19,582 bases of DNA from NCBI GenBank assembly GCA_003522805.1, contig DPIB01000158.1, forward strand, positions 1 to 19,582. The letters are read 5' to 3'. Positions within the stretch are counted from its first letter, which is position 1. Each line of letters opens with the position of its first letter. The stretch comes from Fervidobacterium sp. (GTDB lineage: Bacteria > Thermotogota > Thermotogae > Thermotogales > Fervidobacteriaceae). The notes under the pieces were generated by a model. The model had not been told where the DNA came from, did not search any database, and saw only the letters and a list, made by a program, of their open reading frames with translations. Shown piece after piece: positions 13,581-19,582 of the stretch. Both the position numbers and the translations under genes were made by a program.

Positions 13581-14928
13581 TATCTTTGGAAATCTATTCT
13601 TCGTTGGATTTCAGAGAAAGATAAGTACATCCCTCTTGGAAGAGATTAACCCAGCTGGTATCATCCTGTATCCCGAGAATATGAGAGACGTGAATTTTCT
13701 TCAGTTAAGTATGGAACATATTTATTCCTTGTTTGATAAGGGATACAGGTTTTTTATCTCATCGGATCATGAAGGAGGTCAACTGGAAACTGTGCCTAAT
13801 GTTTTCCCATCACCAGGGAACTTAGCATTGGGGAAAGAAAATGGGGCATATTCCTATGGAAAGTACTTGGGAAATATCCTGTCGCTTCATGGATTCAATA
13901 TTTTATTTGCCCCGGTTGCTGATGTGAAATATCCCTTCTCGAGTCATGCTACAGGTTTCAGGGCTTTCTCATCAGACCACGCGATTGTTGAAAAGGCATC
14001 ACAAGACTTCATCGAGGGGCTCTCAGAGCATGGCATTGCAGCAACCCTTAAGCATTTCCCAGGCCATGGAAAAGCTGCTTCCGATTCTCATTTCACACTT
14101 CCTACCGTAGATAATTTTGATGAAAGTGATAAGGATGTACTTGTGTTTAGAAATTTGGCTCACCACGTCGATTTTATAATGACCGCACATGTCATATATC
14201 CAAAAGTTGATAGTGCCATAGCAACTCTCTCAAAAAAGTGGTTGCGCAAAATCCTCCGAGAAAGCTTTGGGTTTGAGGGACTCATCATATCTGATGCTTT
14301 CGAAATGGACGCCTTGAAGAGATATTATTCACCACGTGAGGCAATCAAAAAGTTCTTTGAGGCAGATGGCGATCTCATACTCATAAGTGATGTGGAAAAT
14401 AATATGGAAATAATCGGAAATTTTTATTCAATGGTTGAAACTGGCGAGTTAGATAGAGATTTGTTGAATGAAAAATCCAAGAAAGTGGAGAAGATCAAAG
14501 ACAGATACGTAAAAGGCACTTATCCTGCAAGGTTTTTGTCTGATATCTCTAAAAAGGTAATCAAGGCAAAGATTTCATCACCAGTTATAAATCCGACTTT
14601 CATCATCCCAACTCCTCAAAATTTAAGTCTTGCGGACACAACAGAAAGAGATCTGAAATTCATAAAGGAGCTCATTTTAACGGAATTCCCGAACTCTCAA
14701 GTGTACTACGAAGATGAAGCAACCAAAATATCGCTTGGCGATCCAGTTGTCTACTTTGTTCTCGATAAGGACAAAAAAATAGATGCACAGAGAGTTATAT
14801 ACGTTTTCCTGAGAAAGTTCGACGATGGAATTGAGAACAATTGTTCAGAATTCGTAATTCCATATTCGTCGAAACTTATCTCAATATACCATGTTCTTCA
14901 ACTTTTCAAAAGGGAGGGAGCGGTATGA
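13573..14928 (+). CDS. nagZ: GH3 beta-N-acetylhexosaminidase, cytoplasmic
   Basis: Glycoside hydrolase family 3 enzyme of the NagZ/CbsA type that removes beta-linked N-acetylglucosamine. The family-specific KHFPGHG starts at K160, and the His of the catalytic Asp-His dyad is in SDSH (H173). The nucleophile is D241 in ISDAFEMDAL. SDHEGG near residue 64 is the substrate-binding Asp segment. There is no signal peptide, so it would act on disaccharide after import. At 451 residues it has a C-terminal extension (about 330-451) beyond the catalytic barrel, with no recognised domain. ATG at 13573 lies within the end of the ROK gene, and its stop overlaps the next start as ATGA. In context it most likely splits chitobiose or a related GlcNAc disaccharide; peptidoglycan recycling is the alternative. 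Confidence 0.88.
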   Translation: MDNIFGNLFFVGFQRKISTSLLEEINPAGIILYPENMRDVNFLQLSMEHIYSLFDKGYRFFISSDHEGGQLETVPNVFPSPGNLALGKENGAYSYGKYLGNILSLHGFNILFAPVADVKYPFSSHATGFRAFSSDHAIVEKASQDFIEGLSEHGIAATLKHFPGHGKAASDSHFTLPTVDNFDESDKDVLVFRNLAHHVDFIMTAHVIYPKVDSAIATLSKKWLRKILRESFGFEGLIISDAFEMDALKRYYSPREAIKKFFEADGDLILISDVENNMEIIGNFYSMVETGELDRDLLNEKSKKVEKIKDRYVKGTYPARFLSDISKKVIKAKISSPVINPTFIIPTPQNLSLADTTERDLKFIKELILTEFPNSQVYYEDEATKISLGDPVVYFVLDKDKKIDAQRVIYVFLRKFDDGIENNCSEFVIPYSSKLISIYHVLQLFKREGAV

Positions 14929-16136
14929 AAAGGTTCTTAGTTATTATGTTCACGGTTTTAACGGTTCTCAGCTTTTCCAAGGTTAAAGTCACTTTCTGGG
15001 GCTTTACGATGAACGACGAACATGCAAAGAAGGTTCTAACAACGTTCATGAAAGAAAATCCAGATATCGAGGTTGAGTACGTACAGCTATCTTGGTCAAA
15101 CGGATTCGATAAGATAGTTACCGCAATCGCAGGTGGCGAAAAACTAGACGTTGTAGAACTCGGAAACACATGGGTCGCGAGTTTTGCAGACAAAGGCGCT
15201 TTAGAGAACATGGATAGTTTTTACAAAAAGTACGGAAAGGACTACATGGGCTGGAACACTACTTATTACAAGAAAAGTTACTACTCGGTCCCATGGTTGC
15301 TTGGTACAAGGGCTATGTTCTACAACTTGGACCTATTTGAAAAAGCAGGCCTTAACCCAGATAAACCTCCAGTTACTTGGGACGAAGTGTTGAAAGCTGC
15401 TGCAAAGATCGACGCTCTTGGCCCAAATATATACGGATTCGGACTGCCTTCCGGAGAAAGCTACAGCCCATGGCAACAATGGTTCTTACCAGCAGTCTGG
15501 TGCACTGGAGGAGATATCATCTCCGAAGATGGAAAGAAAGCTCTGCTTGTCTCTCCAAAAGTAAATCAAACTGCAGAATTCTACAGAAAACTTGCAAAGA
15601 ATTCTATGAAAACAAAACAAGACGATCTTGCTAAAGCTTTTGGAGAAGGAAAAATCGGGATGTACGTTAGTGGTGCATGGGATATAGACTACCTTGAAAC
15701 AAACTATCCAGAACTGCCGTTCAATGTCACATTCATACCAAAGCCCTCTGAGAATTCTGGTACTCACGCTTCTTTCGCTGGTGCGGAAGTCTTAGCTATA
15801 ATGAAGAATTCGAAGAACAAAGACGCAGCACAAAAACTTATAGAATTTCTGATAAGACCGGATATAGCCATGGACATAGCCAAATTATGGCCTGCGATAT
15901 TCCCATCACACGTTGATGCAGGAAAAGACCCATGGTTTGCAGATCATCCGATGCACAAAGTATTCTACGAGCAGAATAAATACGCAAAACCTGTGCCATC
16001 AATCCCAGCATGGCCAAAGATCGAAGATGTTCTCAGGGACCTCGTTGAGGAGATCATTCTCACAGACAAGAGTATTTCAAGTATATTGCTGAAGTATAAC
16101 ACGATTGTGCAAGACATACTTGATGGGAAGAGATAA
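14925..16136 (+). CDS. ABC transporter sugar-binding protein
   Basis: Extracytoplasmic solute-binding protein of the MalE-like family 1, 403 residues. Residues 1-18 (MKRFLVIMFTVLTVLSFS) are a signal peptide with cleavage probably before KVKV. No lipobox Cys is present, so it would be soluble in the periplasm-like space under the toga. Family features include VTFWGF at the mature N-terminus, AGGEKLDVVELGNTWVASF (about 70-88) and the carboxy-lobe GKIGMYVSGAWDID (about 242-255). Ligand specificity cannot be read directly; the neighbouring GH3 and deaminase genes suggest an N-acetylglucosamine oligosaccharide. The ATG at 14925 is preceded by AGGGAGGG and overlaps the nagZ stop. A strong hairpin follows the gene. 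Confidence 0.9.
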   Translation: MKRFLVIMFTVLTVLSFSKVKVTFWGFTMNDEHAKKVLTTFMKENPDIEVEYVQLSWSNGFDKIVTAIAGGEKLDVVELGNTWVASFADKGALENMDSFYKKYGKDYMGWNTTYYKKSYYSVPWLLGTRAMFYNLDLFEKAGLNPDKPPVTWDEVLKAAAKIDALGPNIYGFGLPSGESYSPWQQWFLPAVWCTGGDIISEDGKKALLVSPKVNQTAEFYRKLAKNSMKTKQDDLAKAFGEGKIGMYVSGAWDIDYLETNYPELPFNVTFIPKPSENSGTHASFAGAEVLAIMKNSKNKDAAQKLIEFLIRPDIAMDIAKLWPAIFPSHVDAGKDPWFADHPMHKVFYEQNKYAKPVPSIPAWPKIEDVLRDLVEEIILTDKSISSILLKYNTIVQDILDGKR

Positions 16137-16147
16137 TAGTAAGAATG

Positions 16148-16176
16148 CTTGCCCCATGCTACTCGCATGGGGCAAG
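16148..16176 (+). promoter_or_regulatory. 12-bp hairpin between the binding-protein and permease genes
   Basis: CTTGCCCCATGC (16148-16159) and GCATGGGGCAAG (16165-16176) are perfectly complementary with the loop TACTC. It lies 11 bases after the binding-protein stop and ends 25 bases before the first permease start. Only TTT-GG follows, so it is at best a leaky terminator. It could block 3' decay of the upstream message and so favour the binding protein over the permeases. Confidence 0.75.
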
Positions 16177-16201
16177 TTTGGAATTTCGGGGTGGTGAAAA
16201 C

Positions 16202-17086
16202 ATGGGTAAGAAAAGAAAACTTAAATACAATTTTGAGACGTTGTTATTATTATCTCCGTTTTTAGTAATTTTTCTGGTTTTTGGAGCATTTCCAATAATT
16301 TTTTCATTCTTTATAAGTTTTACTGACTACTCAGGCTCGAGTCCAGACTACAGCTTTGTCGGGTTTGCTAACTACATCCATGCATTTAAGGATAGTATTT
16401 TTCTTACTGCCTTAAAAAACACTTTCATATTTGTTATAGGAACTATACCATTCACAACTGTTTTTGCACTTTTGCTCGCACTGATTATAAACAGCAAATT
16501 TCTACCTTTGAAGGATGTCTTCAAAGCTGGTTTCTTCCTACCATCGGTTATTTCAATGGTTGTTATATCTACAATGTGGATGTATCTTTACAGTGCTGAC
16601 GGTTTCTTTAACAAAATGATCGAACTCTTCGGTCGCCAACCACTACCAACGAGTTGGTTAGCTTACGTGAAAACTGCTTTGCTATCCATCATGATAATGG
16701 ACGTTTGGGCAGCAGTTGGCTACTACACGATACTCTTTTTAGCGGGGCTCCAAAGCATTCCGGAAGAACTGTATGAAGCAGCTAGAATCGATGGTGCGGA
16801 TCGAAAAGCATTGTTCTCCAAAATCACGCTCCCGTTGTTGAAACCTACTCTCTATTTCGTAATTGCCATTAATACCATAAGATCTTTCCAGATATTCTCA
16901 GAAGTATTTACCATGACCGGTGGCGGTCCAATGAACTCTACTCAGACAATAGTCCATTACCTCTACATCGTAGGATTTCGCAATTTCGAAATGGGATACG
17001 CATCAGCCATTGGGTACATACTGGTGTTCATTGTTCTGTTAATAACTCTCATCCAAGGACGCCTGCTTAGGAGTGAAGCTCTATGA
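16202..17086 (+). CDS. ABC sugar transporter permease, MalF type
   Basis: Inner-membrane subunit of a carbohydrate ABC importer, 294 residues with six predicted helices, the first at about 12-36. The cytoplasmic EAA loop that contacts the ATPase reads EELYEAARIDGADRKALFSK (about 189-208), followed by ITLPLLKPTL. ATG at 16202 follows GGGGTGGTG. An in-frame ATG at 16145 would run translation through the hairpin stem and add an unlikely N-terminus, so it is rejected. It overlaps the second permease start as ATGA. No ATP-binding gene is in the operon, so a shared MsmK/MalK-type ATPase elsewhere must drive it. Confidence 0.93.
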   Translation: MGKKRKLKYNFETLLLLSPFLVIFLVFGAFPIIFSFFISFTDYSGSSPDYSFVGFANYIHAFKDSIFLTALKNTFIFVIGTIPFTTVFALLLALIINSKFLPLKDVFKAGFFLPSVISMVVISTMWMYLYSADGFFNKMIELFGRQPLPTSWLAYVKTALLSIMIMDVWAAVGYYTILFLAGLQSIPEELYEAARIDGADRKALFSKITLPLLKPTLYFVIAINTIRSFQIFSEVFTMTGGGPMNSTQTIVHYLYIVGFRNFEMGYASAIGYILVFIVLLITLIQGRLLRSEAL

Positions 17087-18270
17087 AAAAAATCATTTTG
17101 CTTTGTATAATGTTTGCATTACTTTTCATATCGCTTTTTCCTATGCTGTCCATGTTCTATACCTCAGTAATTCCAAGCGGTACCTTAACAAAGGTTGTCA
17201 AAGAAAGGTACATAAATGATTTTGAAACAAAGTATGTATCATACTTGCAAAGAAAGGTAAAGGGTGAGAACATTAACTTAGTAGATGATTCTCCGAATAG
17301 CACAACATCTTTGGCAGCTATTGGGAGGGTTGAGTTACTAACAGACAAATTGGACGTACGCGTTGCAAAATATATCGAATTTTGGGTGAAAGGTTCGGGA
17401 AATTTTTCTGTTGAGATCATCGATGCTTTCGGTGGAAAGTACACAGAGAACTTCACCGCACAACCTGAATGGAAGAAATTTACAATAAAACAAAAGGGAA
17501 TAAAAGATATAGACCTCAGATACGTTTCCAAATTTGCATTCAACTTTGAGGATGGTAAAGAGTTCTTACTCGACGATGTGAAATTGGTTTACCGTTTCCC
17601 AACTTTGCTCAACTACGTGAACGTACTAAAGGAAGACATGTTCTCACGGTACATACTGAACAGCTTGATCGTCTCTGTAATAGTAGTGGCTGGTAATCTG
17701 ATCTTTTCTACAATGGTTGGTTATGCCTTTGCTAGAAGACGATTCTGGGGGAAAAACATCCTATTCTCTCTGATTTTATCAACGATGATGATTCCTCCAC
17801 AAGTCACAATAATTCCTGTTTTCATGCTCATGAAAAAATTGGGCTGGATCGACACGTACCTTGCACTTACAATTCCAATGTTAGTGACACCGTTCAACAT
17901 ATTCTTATTGAAACAATACATCGAACAACTTCCCATAGAGCTTGAGGAGGCTGCCTATGTAGACGGAGCGAGTACCATGCAAATAGTATTTAAGATTGTT
18001 TTCCCACTCTCAAGACCTTCTTTAGCTGTTATGGGGATAAATACATTCATATCCACATGGAATGACCTTTTCTACCCATTAATAGTGACAAATTCACGTG
18101 AAATGCGTACTGCTCAAGTAGGTTTGGCGATGTACCAGAAACTAAATCAAATAGATTGGCCACGATTGATGGCTGCATCTTCTATAATAGGATTACCTGT
18201 GATAATAATGTTCTTGCTATTCCAGAAGCAAATCATATCTGGCGTTACTAAGGGGGCTGTGAAAGGATGA
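17083..18270 (+). CDS. ABC sugar transporter permease, MalG type, with inserted extracytoplasmic domain
   Basis: Partner permease of 395 residues, about 115 longer than the usual 275-285. The EAA loop ELEEAAYVDGASTMQIVFK (about 286-304) and the C-terminal helices are ordinary. Between helix 1 (about 4-27) and the normal start of the core (FPTLLNYVNVL, 172-182) lies an extra stretch of about 140 residues. It contains alternating beta-strand-like segments such as KYIEFWVKGSGNFSVEIID, PEWKKFTI and EFLLDDVKLVY, the pattern of jelly-roll carbohydrate-binding or galactose-binding-like domains. By topology it should face outside, next to the binding protein. The start overlaps the first permease and the stop overlaps the deaminase gene by four bases. 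Confidence 0.92.
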   Translation: MKKIILLCIMFALLFISLFPMLSMFYTSVIPSGTLTKVVKERYINDFETKYVSYLQRKVKGENINLVDDSPNSTTSLAAIGRVELLTDKLDVRVAKYIEFWVKGSGNFSVEIIDAFGGKYTENFTAQPEWKKFTIKQKGIKDIDLRYVSKFAFNFEDGKEFLLDDVKLVYRFPTLLNYVNVLKEDMFSRYILNSLIVSVIVVAGNLIFSTMVGYAFARRRFWGKNILFSLILSTMMIPPQVTIIPVFMLMKKLGWIDTYLALTIPMLVTPFNIFLLKQYIEQLPIELEEAAYVDGASTMQIVFKIVFPLSRPSLAVMGINTFISTWNDLFYPLIVTNSREMRTAQVGLAMYQKLNQIDWPRLMAASSIIGLPVIIMFLLFQKQIISGVTKGAVKG

Positions 18271-19187
18271 ATTGGACCTATTATGAAATTCTTAGAATCC
18301 CAGAATTGATGGAGAAGATTGAATCATCAAAATTCCAGTTTGAGGGTGACAGAAAATATGTATTTGTAGGCTGTGGGTCTTCATACAATCTTGCACTAAT
18401 CATTTCACAGATAGTGCGAAAGTATGGAATTGAGTCAGAGGTAGTCACTGGTGGCAAAGTTGTCTCTTTCGATTACATACCACAATGTGACATAGGCATA
18501 TTCATATCTCGCACGGGTGAATCCACCGAGACAGTACAATCGGCCAAAAAATTCAAGAGCAAAGGGATCAAAATTATCGGAATATGTTGTGAAAGCACTT
18601 CGTCACTTGGAGCAGTGTGCGACGAAGCCTATGCTTTCGATTTTTTACATGAAGAAAGTGTTGTCATGACAGGGTCATTCGTTGCGCTATTACAATTTTT
18701 CATCGGTAAACGCGACATTTCGGAAGAATGTTCACGAATCATCGAAAGATCTCAAAGTATAATAAAAGAACTGGACCTAAAAAGTTTTAATCACTTCGTT
18801 TTCTTGGGTTTCGATGAAGAGTACGCAATTTCAAAGGAAAGCGCTTTAAAAATGCAAGAAATGGCTCTGCAATATGTTGAATTTCACGAACCCCTCGAGT
18901 ACAGACACGGTCCAATAGCGAGATTAAGTGACACATCTTTGGTTGTAATCAACTCAAAAGATACGCTATTTGAACGCGATTTAAGTAAAGAACTACGGAA
19001 ACATACTAAAGTAATATTCTTAGGAAAAAATGGTGACATAGATATAGAGTACGAGAATGGATTAGAAACTCCGCTTAAATTAATCTTTGCACTTTTGCTG
19101 GCATACAACAAAGCAATAACTGAAGGATATAATCCTGACAGCCCAGATAAGCTTTCAAAGAGTGTTAAGATAGATACAAGTTACTAA
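18267..19187 (+). CDS. SIS-domain aminosugar-phosphate deaminase/isomerase (NagB-II/AgaS type)
   Basis: A 306-residue protein with two SIS sugar-phosphate isomerase domains and no glutaminase domain. Sugar-phosphate-binding motifs are GCGSS (35-39) and SRTGEST (81-87). The segment EMALQYVEFHEPLEYRHGPI (198-217) matches the active-site region of the GlmS isomerase half, and NPDSPDKLSKSVKID is the typical tail. Known relatives convert glucosamine-6-phosphate to fructose-6-phosphate and ammonia. From memory, TM0813 of Thermotoga maritima is such an enzyme in the equivalent operon. Here it would follow GlcNAc import and deacetylation; the deacetylase gene is not next to it. An AgaS-type galactosamine role is possible but less supported by context. 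It is the last gene of the operon. Confidence 0.87.
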   Translation: MNWTYYEILRIPELMEKIESSKFQFEGDRKYVFVGCGSSYNLALIISQIVRKYGIESEVVTGGKVVSFDYIPQCDIGIFISRTGESTETVQSAKKFKSKGIKIIGICCESTSSLGAVCDEAYAFDFLHEESVVMTGSFVALLQFFIGKRDISEECSRIIERSQSIIKELDLKSFNHFVFLGFDEEYAISKESALKMQEMALQYVEFHEPLEYRHGPIARLSDTSLVVINSKDTLFERDLSKELRKHTKVIFLGKNGDIDIEYENGLETPLKLIFALLLAYNKAITEGYNPDSPDKLSKSVKIDTSY

Positions 19188-19210
19188 ATCGCATTAGAAA
19201 ATTCTTGTAA

Positions 19211-19328
19211 CAAGCCTCGCCTCCCCGTTTCTGTGTGTCCAACGTGGAAGACAGCCAAAGTATAGTCCATTAGAGGCTTGGCAGAAAGATGTTAATCAAT
19301 CTTCTGTCAAGCCCTCGATGGGCTTTTT
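19211..19328 (+). terminator. Attenuator-like set of hairpins ending in an intrinsic terminator
   Basis: The last element is a clear terminator: AAGCCC (19309-19314), loop TCGAT, GGGCTT (19320-19325), then T's to 19328. Upstream segments compete with it. CAAGCCTC (19211-19218) pairs with GAGGCTTG (19273-19280). The same GGCTTG (19275-19280) can instead pair with CAAGCC (19308-19313) as part of a roughly 15-bp hairpin (19275-19313, one bulged A, one G-T) that would remove the terminator's left arm. The terminator call is solid; a switching role is inference. Confidence 0.6.
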
Positions 19329-19474
19329 CCTTTCAATTGCTAATTTTGCAGAACGAGTAATGACCTCCCAAATTTCTTTTTTTCATTTTCGAGTGCATGA
19401 TACCCTATCCCTGCTGGCCTTGGCTTTAACTTTAACCTTCCTTCCACTACATCTCTGCGTATATCGTTCTTTGT
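19296..19474 (-). pseudogene. Frame-disrupted protein-like sequence behind the ABC gene
   Basis: Immediately after the ABC stop and in the same frame, 44 codons are open (TKNDIRRDVVEGRLKLKPRP, then AGIGYHALENEKK) to a TAG at 19340-19342. At an A7 run (minus strand, 19383-19377) the sensible reading moves to another frame, EIWEVITRSAKLAIERKKPI then EGLTED and a TGA at 19296-19298. Composition in both parts is protein-like. One extra A would join them. It could be a decayed C-terminal extension of the ABC protein, a broken separate small gene or the remnant of a transposase; I do not recognise the family. Confidence 0.35.
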
Positions 19475-19582
19475 TCAAACGATCAATTGGCTTTCTATTA
19501 TCTCTTTGTAAATCGGTGAGTTTGTGATCAACTCTTCGTGTGTCCCCTGAGCAACTATCCGCCCTTCTTCCATCACTATTAT
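19475..19582 (-). CDS. ABC transporter ATP-binding protein, exporter type (3' end only)
   Basis: The last 35 codons of a gene that runs in from the right edge. The residues IIVMEEGRIVAQGTHEEL followed by ITNSPIYKEIIESQLIV are the standard end of the nucleotide-binding domain of MsbA/TM287-288-like ABC exporters: beta strand, E-G-R-I-V turn, G-T-H-E-E-L and a final helix with Y-x-x-x-x-x-S-Q. The Walker motifs and membrane domain lie outside the window, so the substrate cannot be told. It converges on the aminosugar operon and is unlikely to be its missing ATPase, because sugar-importer ATPases have a different C-terminal domain. Its stop TGA is at 19477-19475. Confidence 0.85.
   Translation of the reverse strand: MIVMEEGRIVAQGTHEELITNSPIYKEIIESQLIV

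Noticed and set aside
19196..19266. Minus-strand reading GLYFGCLPRWTHRNGEARLV ending at TAA, suggestive of an IS200/IS605 TnpB tail
   Set aside because: It is only about 24 codons, has no zinc-finger or catalytic motif, and overlaps the strong plus-strand hairpin segments. I could not tie it to a specific transposase, so no mobile element is called.
19318..19527. Plus-strand open frame of 69 codons at the right edge
   Set aside because: It starts inside the terminator, has no ribosome binding site and overlaps the recognised minus-strand ABC gene, so it is a shadow.

Overview
The window looks like chromosome from a thermophilic member of the Thermotogales, most likely a Fervidobacterium/Thermosipho-type organism. 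This is inferred from moderate-to-low GC, purine-rich Shine-Dalgarno sites, frequent GTG/TTG starts, tightly overlapping genes, and two gene orders that match what I recall of Thermotoga maritima: apt-pgi-small ORF-coaE (TM1384-TM1387) and a ROK regulator-GH3-ABC transporter-isomerizing deaminase cluster (TM0808-TM0813). No database was searched, so the genus is inference. I see no tRNA, rRNA, CRISPR array or intact insertion sequence.

Left part (1-5657): the ribosome binding site of a divergent gene lies at the left edge. Then come a PiT-type phosphate permease whose first helix starts before any ATG/GTG/TTG codon, adenine phosphoribosyltransferase, glucose-6-phosphate isomerase, a small unknown protein and dephospho-CoA kinase, closed by a clear terminator. 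A small membrane protein runs the other way, followed by a two-gene unit of NAD+ synthetase and a Mut7-C/zinc-ribbon protein.

Middle (5658-12062): a structured non-coding stretch leads into a large soluble multi-GAF/PAS histidine kinase without a partner regulator, then aspartate 1-decarboxylase (panD), a FapA/DUF342 protein, class I mannose-6-phosphate isomerase and a Crp/Fnr-family regulator. All point the same way with short gaps.

Right part (12063-19582): a 480-base gap carries a terminator and then a promoter plus a palindromic operator candidate. It precedes a compact six-gene operon: ROK repressor, cytoplasmic GH3 beta-N-acetylhexosaminidase, sugar-binding protein, two permeases and a SIS-domain aminosugar-phosphate deaminase. 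Together these would import a GlcNAc-containing disaccharide such as chitobiose, split it inside the cell and deaminate glucosamine-6-phosphate. The deacetylase (nagA) and the transporter ATPase are not in the window. A 12-bp hairpin sits between the binding-protein and permease genes, and the second permease carries an extra extracytoplasmic domain of about 140 residues.

At the right edge the 3' end of an ABC exporter-type ATPase gene comes in on the minus strand. Just beyond its stop, protein-like sequence continues across a homopolymer frameshift. The sugar operon ends in overlapping hairpins that resemble an attenuator. Nothing seen amounts to a clearly new defence or mobile system. The most interesting leads are the structured region before the kinase, the permease with its inserted domain, the attenuator-like tail, and the broken sequence behind the ABC gene.
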